Positions 23,699 to 31,790 of a stretch of DNA of 64,000 bases are shown here, in pieces. Numbering within the stretch: the stretch's first letter is position 1; every line of letters begins with the position of its first letter. The DNA comes from Streptomyces sp. Act143 (GTDB lineage: Bacteria; Actinomycetota; Actinomycetes; Streptomycetales; Streptomycetaceae). A program made the translations under genes and the position numbers. The DNA is taken from contig NZ_QFRX01000001.1 of assembly GCF_003143935.1 (NCBI RefSeq), positions 816,071 through 880,070 of the forward strand, in the 5' to 3' direction. The notes beneath the pieces were generated by a model that was given only the letters and a program-made list of their open reading frames with translations, was not told the DNA's origin and did no database searches.

Positions 23699-24068
23699 CT
23701 GCGCTCGTTTCCTCTCTCGTTCTCCGCTCGCGCTCACCTCGCGCGAGCTCCGTGGCCAGCGCGTCGAGGCGCTGCTCCCAGAACCCCCGGAACCGGTCCA
23801 GCCAGGCGTCCACCTCCCGGAGGGGGTCGGCCTGGACGGCGTAGAGCCGTCGCGTTCCCTCGGCCCGTACGGACGCGAATCCGTTGTCCCGCAGCACCCG
23901 CAAGTGCTGTGAGACGGCCGGTTGGGAGATCCCGAACTCACTCCGGATCACCGCGCTGACCTCGCCCGACGTCTGCTCACCCGAGGCAAGCAGCTCCAAT
24001 ATCCGGCGTCTGACCGGATCTCCCAGTACGTCGAAGGCGTGCACGGTCCCGACTATGCCACGAGCCAC
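23691..24068 (-). CDS. ArsR-family transcriptional regulator
   Basis: A 125-residue winged-helix regulator with DNA-binding segment EFGISQPAVSQHLRVLRDNG (about 44-63). There are no metal-binding Cys motifs, which fits the non-metal ArsR branch paired with SRPBCC proteins. The GTG at 24068 is used. A second in-frame GTG at 24044 (VHAFDVLGDP) could be the true start. AT-rich palindromes overlap and precede the start (24068-24093) and are likely its autoregulatory site. Confidence 0.85.
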   Translation of the reverse strand: MARGIVGTVHAFDVLGDPVRRRILELLASGEQTSGEVSAVIRSEFGISQPAVSQHLRVLRDNGFASVRAEGTRRLYAVQADPLREVDAWLDRFRGFWEQRLDALATELARGERERRTREETSADD

Positions 24069-24093
24069 TTATATAAGACAACACTTAAATAAG
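24068..24093. promoter_or_regulatory. AT-rich paired palindromes, probable ArsR operator
   Basis: CTTATATAAG (24068-24077) is a perfect palindrome. CTTAAATAAG (24084-24093) is a near copy 16 bases away. The AT-richness stands out sharply in this genome and also supplies the -10 region of the arsR transcript, which suggests autorepression. Confidence 0.55.
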
Positions 24094-24281
24094 CCGCCCT
24101 TTTCGGTTGTTCCGCCGCGCCCTCGGGCAGGCGGGGCGGTCGGGCCGGGAGTCGGGGGCCGGTGATGACCGTGCGGATATGTGCGGGCCGCGGTTGGCCA
24201 GCCAATGGTCCGGAACAGCGGTGCGGTGCGCGCGCTGCGACGCCCTCCGGTCACGCCTTGGGATGGTGACGACGCAAAGGC

Positions 24282-24797
24282 TCAGTCGTCGGCCTCCCGG
24301 CGCAGGTACCAGACCGTCGCGGCAACTGCCGCCAGCCATACCGCCGTCACGGCGACCGGACCGCCGATCAGGTCGCCGTACTTGTAGGACGGCATCGCGA
24401 GGACGACGGCGAACCAGGCGACCAGTCCCCACCTGCCGAACGACCGCGGCAGGTCCCGCCCCGCCCGGAACACGACGACGCCGCCCGCCCCCATGCCGTA
24501 GAGCCCGGCCGCGAGCAGGGCGAGGGCGAGGGCGGTGTCGAACGCGGGGTCGTCCTGCGCCGCTCGGACCTCGAAGGCGGTCAGCACCGTGAAGGCGCCC
24601 AGCAGGACGGCGCCCGTTCCCCACACCCGTCGCCACCCGGCGCGCCGGCGGCGCCGGACCTCCTGGTGGGTCAGTCCCTGCGCACGGCGCCGCTCCGCGT
24701 CCCGCCGGGAACGCCGTGCGGCCCGCAGCCGGTCCCTGCGCCTACGGATCTCACGCCGTCGGCGCCGCCCGGCCGTCTCTCCCCAAGGTCCGGCCAT
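24282..24797 (-). CDS. hypothetical membrane protein with a basic cytoplasmic head
   Basis: A 171-residue protein whose first 58 residues are extraordinarily Arg-rich and likely cytoplasmic. About four hydrophobic helices follow (roughly 60-80, 88-110, 122-137 and 145-163). No family is recognised. The 213 bases between it and arsR contain only a short TTGGC/GCCAA inverted repeat. It precedes nothing in an obvious operon; the hydrolase gene upstream ends 54 bases away on the same strand. Confidence 0.55.
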   Translation of the reverse strand: MAGPWGETAGRRRRREIRRRRDRLRAARRSRRDAERRRAQGLTHQEVRRRRRAGWRRVWGTGAVLLGAFTVLTAFEVRAAQDDPAFDTALALALLAAGLYGMGAGGVVVFRAGRDLPRSFGRWGLVAWFAVVLAMPSYKYGDLIGGPVAVTAVWLAAVAATVWYLRREADD

Positions 24798-24851
24798 CAG
24801 CCGACTCCCCCCGTCGTCCCCTAGGGAGGAGTTCCCGGCCCGGCCGCTGAT

Positions 24852-25631
24852 TCAGGCCGGGACCCTCACGAACCGCTCCAGCGCCCGGGTGAGTTCCTCC
24901 GGTTTCTCGACCGGGAGCTCGTGACCGGCGTCGATGATGCGGACCTCGGCGTCCGGATACGCCTTCGCCATCCGCAGCATCTGCCGCACCGGCAGTTGGA
25001 TGTCGTGGTAGCCGTGGATCATCAGGGTGGGGACACGGATCTCGCCGACCCGGTCCAGGACGTCGAAGGCGCGCATGGCGCCGTACAGCGTCATGACGAC
25101 CTCGCGCGGGGTGGCCGCCGAGGCCTTGATGTACGCGCGGATCTCGTCGCGCGGATAGCCGGGAGCGAAGGCGCGCTTTATGTTGGCGGCGACGAACAGC
25201 TTGAAGGGCAGCAGCGTCGAGGCGCCCATCAGCAGCCCCCTGCCCCGGCTGTAGGTCATGCGGCCGATCGAGTCGACCAGCACCAGGCGCTCGACCCGCT
25301 CGGGGTGGGCCAGCACGATGGTCTGCGCGATCATGCCGCCCATCGAATGGCCGACGAGGACGCACCGCCCGACCTCCAGGTGGTCGAGCAGGGCGAGAAC
25401 GTCGTCGGCAAGCTCCGCGACCGTGCGCACTCCGGCCCCGCCGCTCTCGCCGTGGCCCCGCAGGTCGAGCCGGATCACCCGGCGCTTCGGGGCGAAGTGC
25501 GCGAACTGGTGGTCCCAGCGGTGCCGGTCGGCCGTCCAGCCGTGGACGAACACCAGGGGCACGCCCTCGCCGTCGCGCGGGCCCTCGTCGTCGTACGTCA
25601 GCGCTGCGCCGTCGACTTCGAGCTGCGGCAT
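24852..25631 (-). CDS. alpha/beta-fold hydrolase
   Basis: A 259-residue hydrolase. The oxyanion segment VFVHGWTAD is near residue 28, the nucleophile elbow GHSMGG has Ser96, a distal Asp lies in the IHGYHDIQLP region and the catalytic His in DAGHELPVEKP near 240. It belongs to the haloperoxidase/epoxide-hydrolase-like esterase group; the substrate is unknown. ATG 25631 has GGGAGG six bases upstream. No signal peptide. Confidence 0.85.
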   Translation of the reverse strand: MPQLEVDGAALTYDDEGPRDGEGVPLVFVHGWTADRHRWDHQFAHFAPKRRVIRLDLRGHGESGGAGVRTVAELADDVLALLDHLEVGRCVLVGHSMGGMIAQTIVLAHPERVERLVLVDSIGRMTYSRGRGLLMGASTLLPFKLFVAANIKRAFAPGYPRDEIRAYIKASAATPREVVMTLYGAMRAFDVLDRVGEIRVPTLMIHGYHDIQLPVRQMLRMAKAYPDAEVRIIDAGHELPVEKPEELTRALERFVRVPA

Positions 25632-25702
25632 GGCGGCCTCCCTGCGGTCCCGTTGGTTACTGACCGGTACGGTAGCCGTCCGCCGGGCCGTCGTCACCGT
25701 GC

Positions 25703-25790
25703 GGTGGGCCACTGCGTCCCGCTCGTGCAGACCGATGGGGCCACTGCTTCCCGTTCGTGCAAACCCGTGGGGCCACTGCCTCTCCCCCGA
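25703..25790. repeat. ~33-bp tandem repeat, three copies
   Basis: Copies start at about 25703, 25737 and 25769. The shared core is GGGGCCACTGC followed by TTCCCGTTCGTGCA or a variant; the third copy is truncated. They lie in the promoter region upstream of the alpha/beta hydrolase and after the small protein gene. No coding function is apparent. Confidence 0.55.
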
Positions 25791-25851
25791 GTGCGCCCAT
25801 GACGAGGCGCCCGGCCGGGAGAACCGTGCCGGGCGCCGCCATGAACCGGGA

Positions 25852-26088
25852 TCAGCCGCCGTTCAGCCGCGCGCGCAGGAGCCCCTTGCCGAGCTCGGCT
25901 CCCTTGCGGCTGTCCGCCTGGGCCTTGCGGAAGAGGTCGGCGACCTCACTGTCCTTCTCGCGTTCGGCGTCCTGGATGTACGACTCCAGGCGCAGCGCGT
26001 TGCTGAGGCACGCCTCGACGTACCAGATGAGGTTGTAGTCCTTGTCCGGCGTACCGGTCACGCCGCCGGTCTCCGTGCTGCTGGTCAT
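25852..26088 (-). CDS. small conserved-type hypothetical protein
   Basis: A 78-residue acidic helical protein. ATG 26088 has the strong Shine-Dalgarno GGAGGAGG. The middle reads as one or two amphipathic helices (LIWYVEACLSNALRLESYIQ and EVADLFRKAQADSRKGAELG). There is no membrane segment or signal. No function is recognised; the good ribosome site and codon bias support a real gene. Confidence 0.6.
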   Translation of the reverse strand: MTSSTETGGVTGTPDKDYNLIWYVEACLSNALRLESYIQDAEREKDSEVADLFRKAQADSRKGAELGKGLLRARLNGG

Positions 26089-26170
26089 GAGGGCCTCCTC
26101 CAGCGGTTGTCGTTCCGGGGCTGGCCGGGTACCCGCTCCGCGCCGCTCAATCAGCTTCCGCGCAGGTCTG

Positions 26171-26611
26171 TCAGCCGACGTCCCACAGGAACCGGTGGGT
26201 GTGGATGCCGAAGTAGGGGAACGAGCGGACCTCACGGACGCCTTCGACGGCCCGTACGACGTCGTTGACGAAGTCCAGCAGGTCCCGCGGGCCCGGCGCG
26301 ACCACCTCGACGAACAGGTCGAAGCCGCCGGAGGTCAGCACCGAGTAGACCACCTCGGGGCGCCCGGCGAGTTCGTCGGCGACGGCACGGGGGTCGCCGT
26401 CCACGCCGATGCCCAGCAGGGCCATGGCCTGCCCGCCCATGGCCATCGGGTCGGTGACCCCGACGACCTGAACGGCCTTGGAGTCCAGCAGGCGTTGGAG
26501 CCGCTGCCGGGCGGCGGACGCGGAGAGGCCGACCTTGGGACCGAGGTCGGCGTAGGCGATACGGCCGTCGGTCTGGAGTTCGCGCAGGATGGCGCGGTCG
26601 ATGTCGTCCAT
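26171..26611 (-). CDS. Lrp/AsnC-family transcriptional regulator
   Basis: A 146-residue regulator with an N-terminal winged helix (about 1-55, DIDRAILRELQTDGRIAYAD) and a C-terminal RAM ligand-binding domain (about 65-140). It starts four bases after the aminotransferase stop on the same strand, so the two are one operon. Lrp-type proteins usually sense an amino acid that the partner enzyme uses, so it probably controls this aminotransferase through the inverted repeat at 28035-28052. Confidence 0.88.
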   Translation of the reverse strand: MDDIDRAILRELQTDGRIAYADLGPKVGLSASAARQRLQRLLDSKAVQVVGVTDPMAMGGQAMALLGIGVDGDPRAVADELAGRPEVVYSVLTSGGFDLFVEVVAPGPRDLLDFVNDVVRAVEGVREVRSFPYFGIHTHRFLWDVG

Positions 26612-26615
26612 GGGC

Positions 26616-27965
26616 TCAGCCCGCCAGCTCGGCGAGGGCGGCGGCGAAGACCTCGGTGTGGGTGTCCACGTCGCTGTCGGTGGTGTCGGGGCACATCAGC
26701 GCCATGTTGTGGAAGGGCGTCATGAGGATGCCCCGGTTGGCGAGGTGGAGGTGGAGGAAGTCCTCCAGCTCCTCGTCGGCGGCCGCCGCGGACTCGGTGC
26801 CGGTGCGGGGTGCGGGGGAGGCGAAGCGGTACTCGGTGCGGGCGCCGAGCCGGCTCACCGACCAGGGCAGCGCATGGGCGTCGATGCCCGCGCGGACACC
26901 CGCCTCGAAGCGCTCGGACAGCTTCGCCATGTGGGCGAACGCGTCGTCGGTCAGCACGTGTTCGAGAGTGGCGCGCATCGCGGCGACCGAGAGGGCGTTC
27001 CCGGCCAGGGTGCCGCCGACGCCGCCCATGTCGACGAGGTCGAGGTCGGCCCGGCCGAGGAGCCGGTCGGCGAGTTCGGCGGACAGGCCGTAGGCGCCGG
27101 CGGGGATGCCGCCGCCGATCGCCTTGCCGACGGTGAGCAGGTCGGGCTCCAGGTCCCAGGCCGCCGTGCAGCCGCCGGGTCCCGCGGAGAGGGTGTGCGT
27201 CTCGTCGTTGATCAGCAGAGTGCCGTGCCGCCGGGTCAGCTCGCGCACGCCCGTCAGGTATCCGGGCTCCGGCAGCACGATGCCGATGTTGGTGAGGGCG
27301 GGCTCCATGAGGACGGCGGCCACGTCGCCGTGGGCCAGCTCGCGCTCCAGCTGCTCCAGGTCGTTGAACTCGGCGACCCGGCTGGTGAGCGTGACGTCGC
27401 AGGGCGCACCCACGTTGCCGGGTCGGGCCGTGCCCGCGCCGTCCGGTCCGACGACGATGAGGGACTCGTCGACGCTGCCGTGGTAGCTGTAGCTGTTCAC
27501 GAGGATCTTCGGGCGGCCGGTGACGGCCCGCGCCAGCCGGATCGCCCACCGGTTGGCGTCCGTCGCGGTCAGCGAGAAGCTCCAGCGGGCCAGTCCGAAG
27601 CGGCGGGTCAGTTCGGCGCCGACCCACTCGGCGTCCTCGGTGGGCAGCATCGCGGTCGCCCCGCCGAGCTCGGCGAACCGGCGCTGGACGGCCTCGGCCA
27701 CGGGCGCCGGGGAGTGTCCGGCCATGGCGCCGGTGTCGCCGAGGCAGAAGTCGACGTACTCATGGCCGTCGATGTCGGTGACCCTGGCGCCCCGGGCGCT
27801 GTCCAGGTAGCGCGGGAAGGGGCCGGCGGTCTTGTTCATCCAGGTCATCGGGACCCGTCCGAAGAGATGGCCGGCGCGCGCGTAGGCCTCGCGGGAGCGC
27901 GGGCAGCGCCGCTCGGCCTCCGCCCTCTCGCGGGCCAGCAGGTGCTGAAGGCGGGTGCGGTCCAT
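26616..27965 (-). CDS. PLP-dependent class III aminotransferase (glutamate-1-semialdehyde aminomutase-like)
   Basis: A 449-residue fold-type I enzyme. Lys281 in LLTVGKAIGGGIPAG forms the PLP Schiff base, the Asp of INDETHTLSAGPGG holds the pyridine nitrogen, and the phosphate-cup region reads TATDANRWAIRLARAVTGRP. The EMPA-like and GGVGGTLAGNALS segments are typical of GSA-aminomutase relatives that are not HemL. It probably transaminates an amino acid or polyamine. ATG 27965 is followed directly by family homology. It is the first gene of an operon with the Lrp regulator. Confidence 0.85.
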   Translation of the reverse strand: MDRTRLQHLLARERAEAERRCPRSREAYARAGHLFGRVPMTWMNKTAGPFPRYLDSARGARVTDIDGHEYVDFCLGDTGAMAGHSPAPVAEAVQRRFAELGGATAMLPTEDAEWVGAELTRRFGLARWSFSLTATDANRWAIRLARAVTGRPKILVNSYSYHGSVDESLIVVGPDGAGTARPGNVGAPCDVTLTSRVAEFNDLEQLERELAHGDVAAVLMEPALTNIGIVLPEPGYLTGVRELTRRHGTLLINDETHTLSAGPGGCTAAWDLEPDLLTVGKAIGGGIPAGAYGLSAELADRLLGRADLDLVDMGGVGGTLAGNALSVAAMRATLEHVLTDDAFAHMAKLSERFEAGVRAGIDAHALPWSVSRLGARTEYRFASPAPRTGTESAAAADEELEDFLHLHLANRGILMTPFHNMALMCPDTTDSDVDTHTEVFAAALAELAG

Positions 27966-28034
27966 GGGTACCTCTGACGGTGAGTGCCGACTGATCGACG
28001 GCAGGGTACGGCTGAAAACGCACTGATCTCAAGC

Positions 28035-28052
28035 ATTGAGAACTGATTCAAT
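28035..28052. promoter_or_regulatory. inverted repeat upstream of the aminotransferase, possible Lrp site
   Basis: ATTGA (28035-28039) and TCAAT (28048-28052) flank eight bases, in an AT-rich patch 70 bases before the aminotransferase ATG. A further loose copy (CAATTGCCGTGACAATCGAT) follows. Lrp/AsnC proteins bind degenerate AT-rich repeats of this kind. Confidence 0.45.
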
Positions 28053-28078
28053 TGCCGTGACAATCGATTCGAGCGTCG

Positions 28079-28225
28079 GACGACCGGTCTCGGGTGTCAG
28101 ACGACGGGTCTCGGGTGTCAGACCACCAGGCCCGGGCGCCAGATGGCCAGTCTCAGGTGCCGGTCGACCCGTCTCAGGTGCCGGTCGGCCCGTTGCAGAT
28201 GTCGGCCGACCGGTCAGGAGTGCCC
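28079..28225. repeat. 21-bp minisatellite, seven units
   Basis: Seven head-to-tail 21-bp units run from 28079, with starts at 28079, 28100, 28121, 28142, 28163, 28184 and 28205. The first two are nearly identical (GACGACCGGTCTCGGGTGTC type) and later ones drift toward GTCGACCCGTCTCAGGTGCC. The period is a multiple of three, so an open frame survives through it, but no start with a ribosome site or known protein is present. It lies between the aminotransferase promoter region and the terminator of the PucR-like gene. Confidence 0.7.
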
Positions 28226-28275
28226 GCTGCCCGCGTGCCGGTCGCCGGCCGCGTCGGCTTCCGGCTGAAACGGGT

Positions 28276-28316
28276 GCAGGGGCGCGACCGGTCCCCCGTA
28301 CCGGTCGCGCCCCTGC
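28276..28316 (-). terminator. strong terminator of the PucR-like regulator gene
   Basis: A perfect 17-bp stem (28276-28292 with 28300-28316, beginning GCAGGGGCGCGACCGGT) closes a 7-base loop. It lies 138 bases past the stop of the minus-strand regulator gene and upstream of the aminotransferase promoter region. It is the most stable hairpin noticed in the window. Confidence 0.65.
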
Positions 28317-28343
28317 GGCTCGACGAACTTACGTGAATGACCG

Positions 28344-28360
28344 CGCGATTGTGAATCGCG
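28344..28360. promoter_or_regulatory. short perfect inverted repeat
   Basis: CGCGATT and AATCGCG flank GTG, giving a 17-base dyad, with outer bases TGAA and TTCA extending it loosely. It lies 26 bases from the 22-base palindrome at 28387. Function unknown; an operator is more likely than a terminator because the arms are short and AT-containing. Confidence 0.4.
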
Positions 28361-28386
28361 TTCATGCCAGATGCGGCGCCCCGGGC

Positions 28387-28408
28387 ACTCACCTGTGCAC
28401 AGGTGAGT
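28387..28408. promoter_or_regulatory. perfect 22-base palindrome
   Basis: The sequence is a perfect dyad of 11-base arms (ACTCACCTGTG and its complement), centred on TGCA. No start codon of a recognised gene is near it; it lies 46 bases past the end of the PucR-like gene. It has the look of a repressor operator, which would imply an undetected transcript starting here. Confidence 0.5.
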
Positions 28409-28453
28409 CCGAATAGCACGCTTTCTGACGGTGCACCACCCCCGGCACGACGC

Positions 28454-29938
28454 CTATCGGGTGAGCCGAGGCTGCTCGACGTCCCCCGTCGCCAGATGGG
28501 CGAGGACGACCTCGTACAGGTCGCTGCCGCCCGCCAGCAGCTGGCGCTGGAGCACCGGTTCCGCGCTGCGCACATGCTCGCGCACGGTCTGCGCGTGCAC
28601 GCCGAGCGCCTGCGCGGTCCGCTCGGAGTTGCCGCCGGCGGCGATCCACGTGCGCACGGTGCGGCGCAGATCACGGGCGTCCGCGGCGAGGCGTCCGACG
28701 AGATCCTGGCCCCAGGTGCGCAGGGCGGGTCCGGACAGCACCTCCCCCAGCCCGGCGGGCGCCCCGAGTTCGGGCGTCGCGACGACGGGCGCCGGCTCCA
28801 GGCAGACCTGGGTGTTGAGCGCCAGATGGACGACGGCCCGGGCGGTGAGATCGGAGAAGGACACGCCCAGCAGCCCCTCGACCCGCTCCATCCGGGCCCG
28901 CACGGTGTTGCGGCTGACGCCGAGGACCTTGGCCGCGTTGACCGCGGTGAACTCCAGACCGAGCCGTGTGGTGGCGAGGAGCTCGGCCCGGGTGTGGTGG
29001 GCCAGCGTGTCGAGGGGGCGCAGCAGATGGGCCGTCCAGCTGCGCAGGAGCGCGGGGTCCATCAGGCGTTCGGGGTGGGTGCGTTCGGCGTAGACCGCCG
29101 CGTTGTCCGGGCGGAAGCGGGCGACCGCGAGGGCGCTGACGGCCTGCCCGTAGGCGACGGAGGTGCGGGCCAGGCCCTGCCGGGCGCTGCCGCCGAGGAA
29201 AGTGCCGGGACGCCGGCCGATCACCGCCCGCAGCTCCTGGGCCGCGGCGTCGCCGGGTACGACGACGATGACGTGCTGGTCCATCGCGGGGCAGCGCACG
29301 ACGAGGGCGCGCTCGGCGGTGGCGTGCAGGCACTCCGCCAGCAGCTGCTCGCGTTCCCCGGCGGGGCTCTCGACGACATAGACGCAGGCCGAGTCGGTGT
29401 CGAGCAGCCCCGGCCACAGGCCCGCGGCGACGCGGCGGGCCGAGACGACGTCCTCCACCATCAGCAGTTGCAGGATCGCCAGCCGCAGGTCGGACGTGGC
29501 CTGTCGCAGCCGGTGCCCCGCGGCGGTCGACTCACGTGCTCTGAGCAGGAGTTCGACGACCTGCGCGGTGTGCGTCACCATGTCGGAGGCGCGCCGGTCG
29601 AACGGGGCGTCGCGGGAGACCGCCAGCACACCCGCCGCGGCCGTGCGCGGCTGCCCGACCCTGACCAGGCGCTGGTGCTGTCCCCCGGCCTCCCAGGCGG
29701 CGGAGGCGATCCGGCCCGTGACGAGGTCGGCGACGAGGGCCTCGTCGAGCGGCAGAGGGGTGCCGGCGAGGAGCGTCCCCGTGTCGTCCTGGAGGACGGC
29801 CGCGCCCTGCACCCGGTCCGCGAGCCAGGCCACCACCCGCCGTACATCCCGCCCGGTCGGCCGCAGGTGCTCCAGCAGTTGCTGCGCCCACGGCACCTCG
29901 GCGTCCGTCCTCCGCGCGCCGTCCTCGCTGCCCGCCAC
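28454..29938 (-). CDS. PucR/CdaR-like transcriptional regulator
   Basis: A 494-residue regulator. A sensor-like N-terminal region (about 1-290) precedes the PucR-type helix-turn-helix (about 350-400, with FTAVNAAKVLGVSRNTVRARMERVEG-type sequence around residue 362). A second helix-turn-helix-like stretch lies near the C terminus (NSERTAQALGVHAQTVREHV). The GTG at 29938 has an AAGGG ribosome site seven bases upstream and gives the first convincing family sequence. The same frame is open further upstream but that part reads as non-coding. The family often controls purine, sugar-diacid or GABA catabolism; the target here is unknown. Confidence 0.78.
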   Translation of the reverse strand: MAGSEDGARRTDAEVPWAQQLLEHLRPTGRDVRRVVAWLADRVQGAAVLQDDTGTLLAGTPLPLDEALVADLVTGRIASAAWEAGGQHQRLVRVGQPRTAAAGVLAVSRDAPFDRRASDMVTHTAQVVELLLRARESTAAGHRLRQATSDLRLAILQLLMVEDVVSARRVAAGLWPGLLDTDSACVYVVESPAGEREQLLAECLHATAERALVVRCPAMDQHVIVVVPGDAAAQELRAVIGRRPGTFLGGSARQGLARTSVAYGQAVSALAVARFRPDNAAVYAERTHPERLMDPALLRSWTAHLLRPLDTLAHHTRAELLATTRLGLEFTAVNAAKVLGVSRNTVRARMERVEGLLGVSFSDLTARAVVHLALNTQVCLEPAPVVATPELGAPAGLGEVLSGPALRTWGQDLVGRLAADARDLRRTVRTWIAAGGNSERTAQALGVHAQTVREHVRSAEPVLQRQLLAGGSDLYEVVLAHLATGDVEQPRLTR

Positions 29939-30122
29939 GTCGCCCTTCTCCTCGTCCCTCGCCTCTGCCTCGCCCTGCCGGTCCCGGGACGGTACCTCAC
30001 CCCCGGGCGGGGGTCTCCCCGTCACACACGGCCGTACGAAGTGCCGAACACCGGCCCGCGAACCGAACGGTCCGTAGGTCCTCTCACCACCCTCCCGCAC
30101 GGCCGACGCGTCCGGAACGGCA

Positions 30123-30128
30123 TAAGCT
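30123..30128 (+). promoter_or_regulatory. -10 box for a leaderless transcript
   Basis: TAAGCT ends six bases before the ATG of the YciO-type gene, which has no Shine-Dalgarno. The transcript probably begins at the ATG. Confidence 0.4.
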
Positions 30129-30134
30129 CGGCGA

Positions 30135-30755
30135 ATGGCGAAGTACTTCGACGTGCACCCCGACAACCCCCAGCCGCGCACCATCTCCCAGGTCGCGAAC
30201 AGCATCCGGGACGGGGCACTCATCGCGTATCCGACGGACTCCTGTTACGCGCTCGGCTGCCGCCTCGGCAGCCGTGACGGCATCGAGCGCATCCGCACGA
30301 TCCGCCATCTGGACGACCGGCACCACTTCACCCTCGTGTGCCAGGACTTCGCTCAGCTGGGCCAGTTCGTACGGGTGGACAACGACGTGTTCCGTGTCAT
30401 CAAGGCCTCGACACCGGGCAGTTACACGTTCATCCTGCCGGCGACCCGGGAGGTGCCGCGCATGCTGCAGCACCCGAAGAAGAAGACGGTCGGCGTCCGC
30501 ATCCCCGACCACGTCGTCACCCAGGCCCTGCTCGCCGAGCTGGGCGAGCCGCTGCTCTCCAGCACTCTGCTCCTGCCCGACGAGGACGAACCGATGACCC
30601 AGGGCTGGGAGATCAAGGACCGCCTCGACCATGTACTGGACGCGGTGCTCGACTCCGGCGAGTGCGGCACCGAGCCGACGACCGTCATCGACTTCTCCGA
30701 CGGCGAGGCGGAGATCGTGCGGCGGGGAGCGGGCGACACGACGCGGTTCGAGTGA
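30135..30755 (+). CDS. YciO/Sua5-YrdC family protein (threonylcarbamoyl-AMP synthase-like)
   Basis: A 206-residue protein with a single YrdC domain of the YciO branch. The Lys/Arg-rich nucleotide-binding segments are visible as GALIAYPTDSCYALGCRL, RIRTIRHLDDRHHFTL and KKKTVGVRIPDHVV. Sua5/TsaC makes threonylcarbamoyl-AMP for the t6A modification of tRNA; YciO proteins share the fold, but their physiological role is less settled. The ATG at 30135 lacks a ribosome site and fits a leaderless start. Confidence 0.85.
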   Translation: MAKYFDVHPDNPQPRTISQVANSIRDGALIAYPTDSCYALGCRLGSRDGIERIRTIRHLDDRHHFTLVCQDFAQLGQFVRVDNDVFRVIKASTPGSYTFILPATREVPRMLQHPKKKTVGVRIPDHVVTQALLAELGEPLLSSTLLLPDEDEPMTQGWEIKDRLDHVLDAVLDSGECGTEPTTVIDFSDGEAEIVRRGAGDTTRFE

Positions 30756-30915
30756 GCAGAGCGTGCGCCGAGGGGCTTTCGCATCCTGACCACGGAGTAC
30801 TGGGGCAGGGGGCCTCGCGGTCCACTTACATGCAGCATGAAACGATATCCGCCGGCCCGCCCCACCCCAGGGCCGGCGAGCCGCTCGCCACCGCATGCAC
30901 AGAGAGGCACCCCCC

Positions 30916-31671
30916 ATGACCTCCGTACAGGGAACAGCCGTGGACATCCGTACCGCGGACGGCGTCGCCGACGCCTATCTCGCCCGCCCCGACGACGGGC
31001 TCCCCCACCCCGGCGTCCTGCTCTACCAGGACGCCTTCGGCCTGCGCCCGCACCTGAGGTCGATGGCCGACCGGCTCGCCGCGGAGGGGTACACGGTCCT
31101 GGTGCCCAACGTCTTCTACCGGCACGGCCGTTCGCCGGTGTTCGAGCTGCCGGAGTTCATCGACACCGACGCGCGGCCCGACCTGTGGCACGCGATCGGC
31201 CCCGTCATGCAGTCCCTCACCCCCGAGCTCGCGATGCGCGACGCCGGCGCCTACCTGGCCTGGCTGGCCGAGAGCCCGTTCACGGCCGACGGTCCGGTGG
31301 CGCTGACCGGCTACTGCATGGGCGCCCGGCTCGCCCTGCTCACCGCCGGCACCTACCCGGACCGGGTGGCCGCCGCGGCCGGCTTCCACGGCGGCAGGCT
31401 CGCCACCGACGCCCCGGAAAGCCCGCACCTGGTGGCCGAACGGGTCACCGCCGAGCTGTACTTCGGGCACGCCGACGAGGACCCCTCGATGCCGCCGGAG
31501 CAGATCAAGCTCCTGGACGACACCCTCACCGCGGCGGGCGTACGGCACCGCAGCGAGGTCTACCCCGGCGCGCACCACGGCTACACGCAGGCCGACACCG
31601 CGGCGTACCACCACGAGGGCGCCGAGCGGCACTGGGCGGCGCTGCTGGACCTGCTGAAGCGGACGTTCTGA
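30916..31671 (+). CDS. dienelactone hydrolase family protein
   Basis: A 251-residue alpha/beta hydrolase. The nucleophile is Cys134 in TGYCMGARL, the acid lies in GHADEDPSM and the base His in PGAHHGYTQ, giving the Cys-Asp-His triad of dienelactone hydrolases. It probably hydrolyses lactones or esters in the cytosol; the true substrate is unknown. The ATG at 30916 has GAGAGG upstream and begins the homologous region. Confidence 0.85.
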   Translation: MTSVQGTAVDIRTADGVADAYLARPDDGLPHPGVLLYQDAFGLRPHLRSMADRLAAEGYTVLVPNVFYRHGRSPVFELPEFIDTDARPDLWHAIGPVMQSLTPELAMRDAGAYLAWLAESPFTADGPVALTGYCMGARLALLTAGTYPDRVAAAAGFHGGRLATDAPESPHLVAERVTAELYFGHADEDPSMPPEQIKLLDDTLTAAGVRHRSEVYPGAHHGYTQADTAAYHHEGAERHWAALLDLLKRTF

Positions 31672-31761
31672 AGCAACCTCGGGGCGGCGCACCGGGCCCC
31701 CGTGACCGCCGCCCCGCCCCTCCCCGCTCCCTCCCCCTTCGGGCGCATTCCGTCGATCTCA

Positions 31762-31790
31762 TTGACATGCCCGCGTCGCAGCGCAACTCT
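31762..31790 (+). promoter_or_regulatory. promoter of the GH64 glucanase gene
   Basis: TTGACA (31762-31767) and AACTCT (31785-31790) are separated by 17 bases. The CebR-like palindrome begins at the last base of the -10 box, so repressor would cover the start site. Confidence 0.55.

Noticed and set aside
23060..23941. A longer start for the SRPBCC protein extending through the ArsR gene.
   Set aside because: The extension is out of frame with ArsR coding and has no homology; the ATG at 23698 begins the domain.
16397..28225. The three tandem repeat sets as CRISPR arrays.
   Set aside because: Units are contiguous without unique spacers, diverge quickly and have no cas genes nearby.
28094..28336. 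An 80-codon frame through the 21-bp repeats.
   Set aside because: It has no ribosome site or homology and exists because the repeat period is a multiple of three.
28174..28364. A minus-strand frame beginning MNAIHNRAVIHVSSSSRRG.
   Set aside because: It runs through the strong 17-bp terminator and the repeats and lacks a clear start signal; kept only as a hint with the palindromes.
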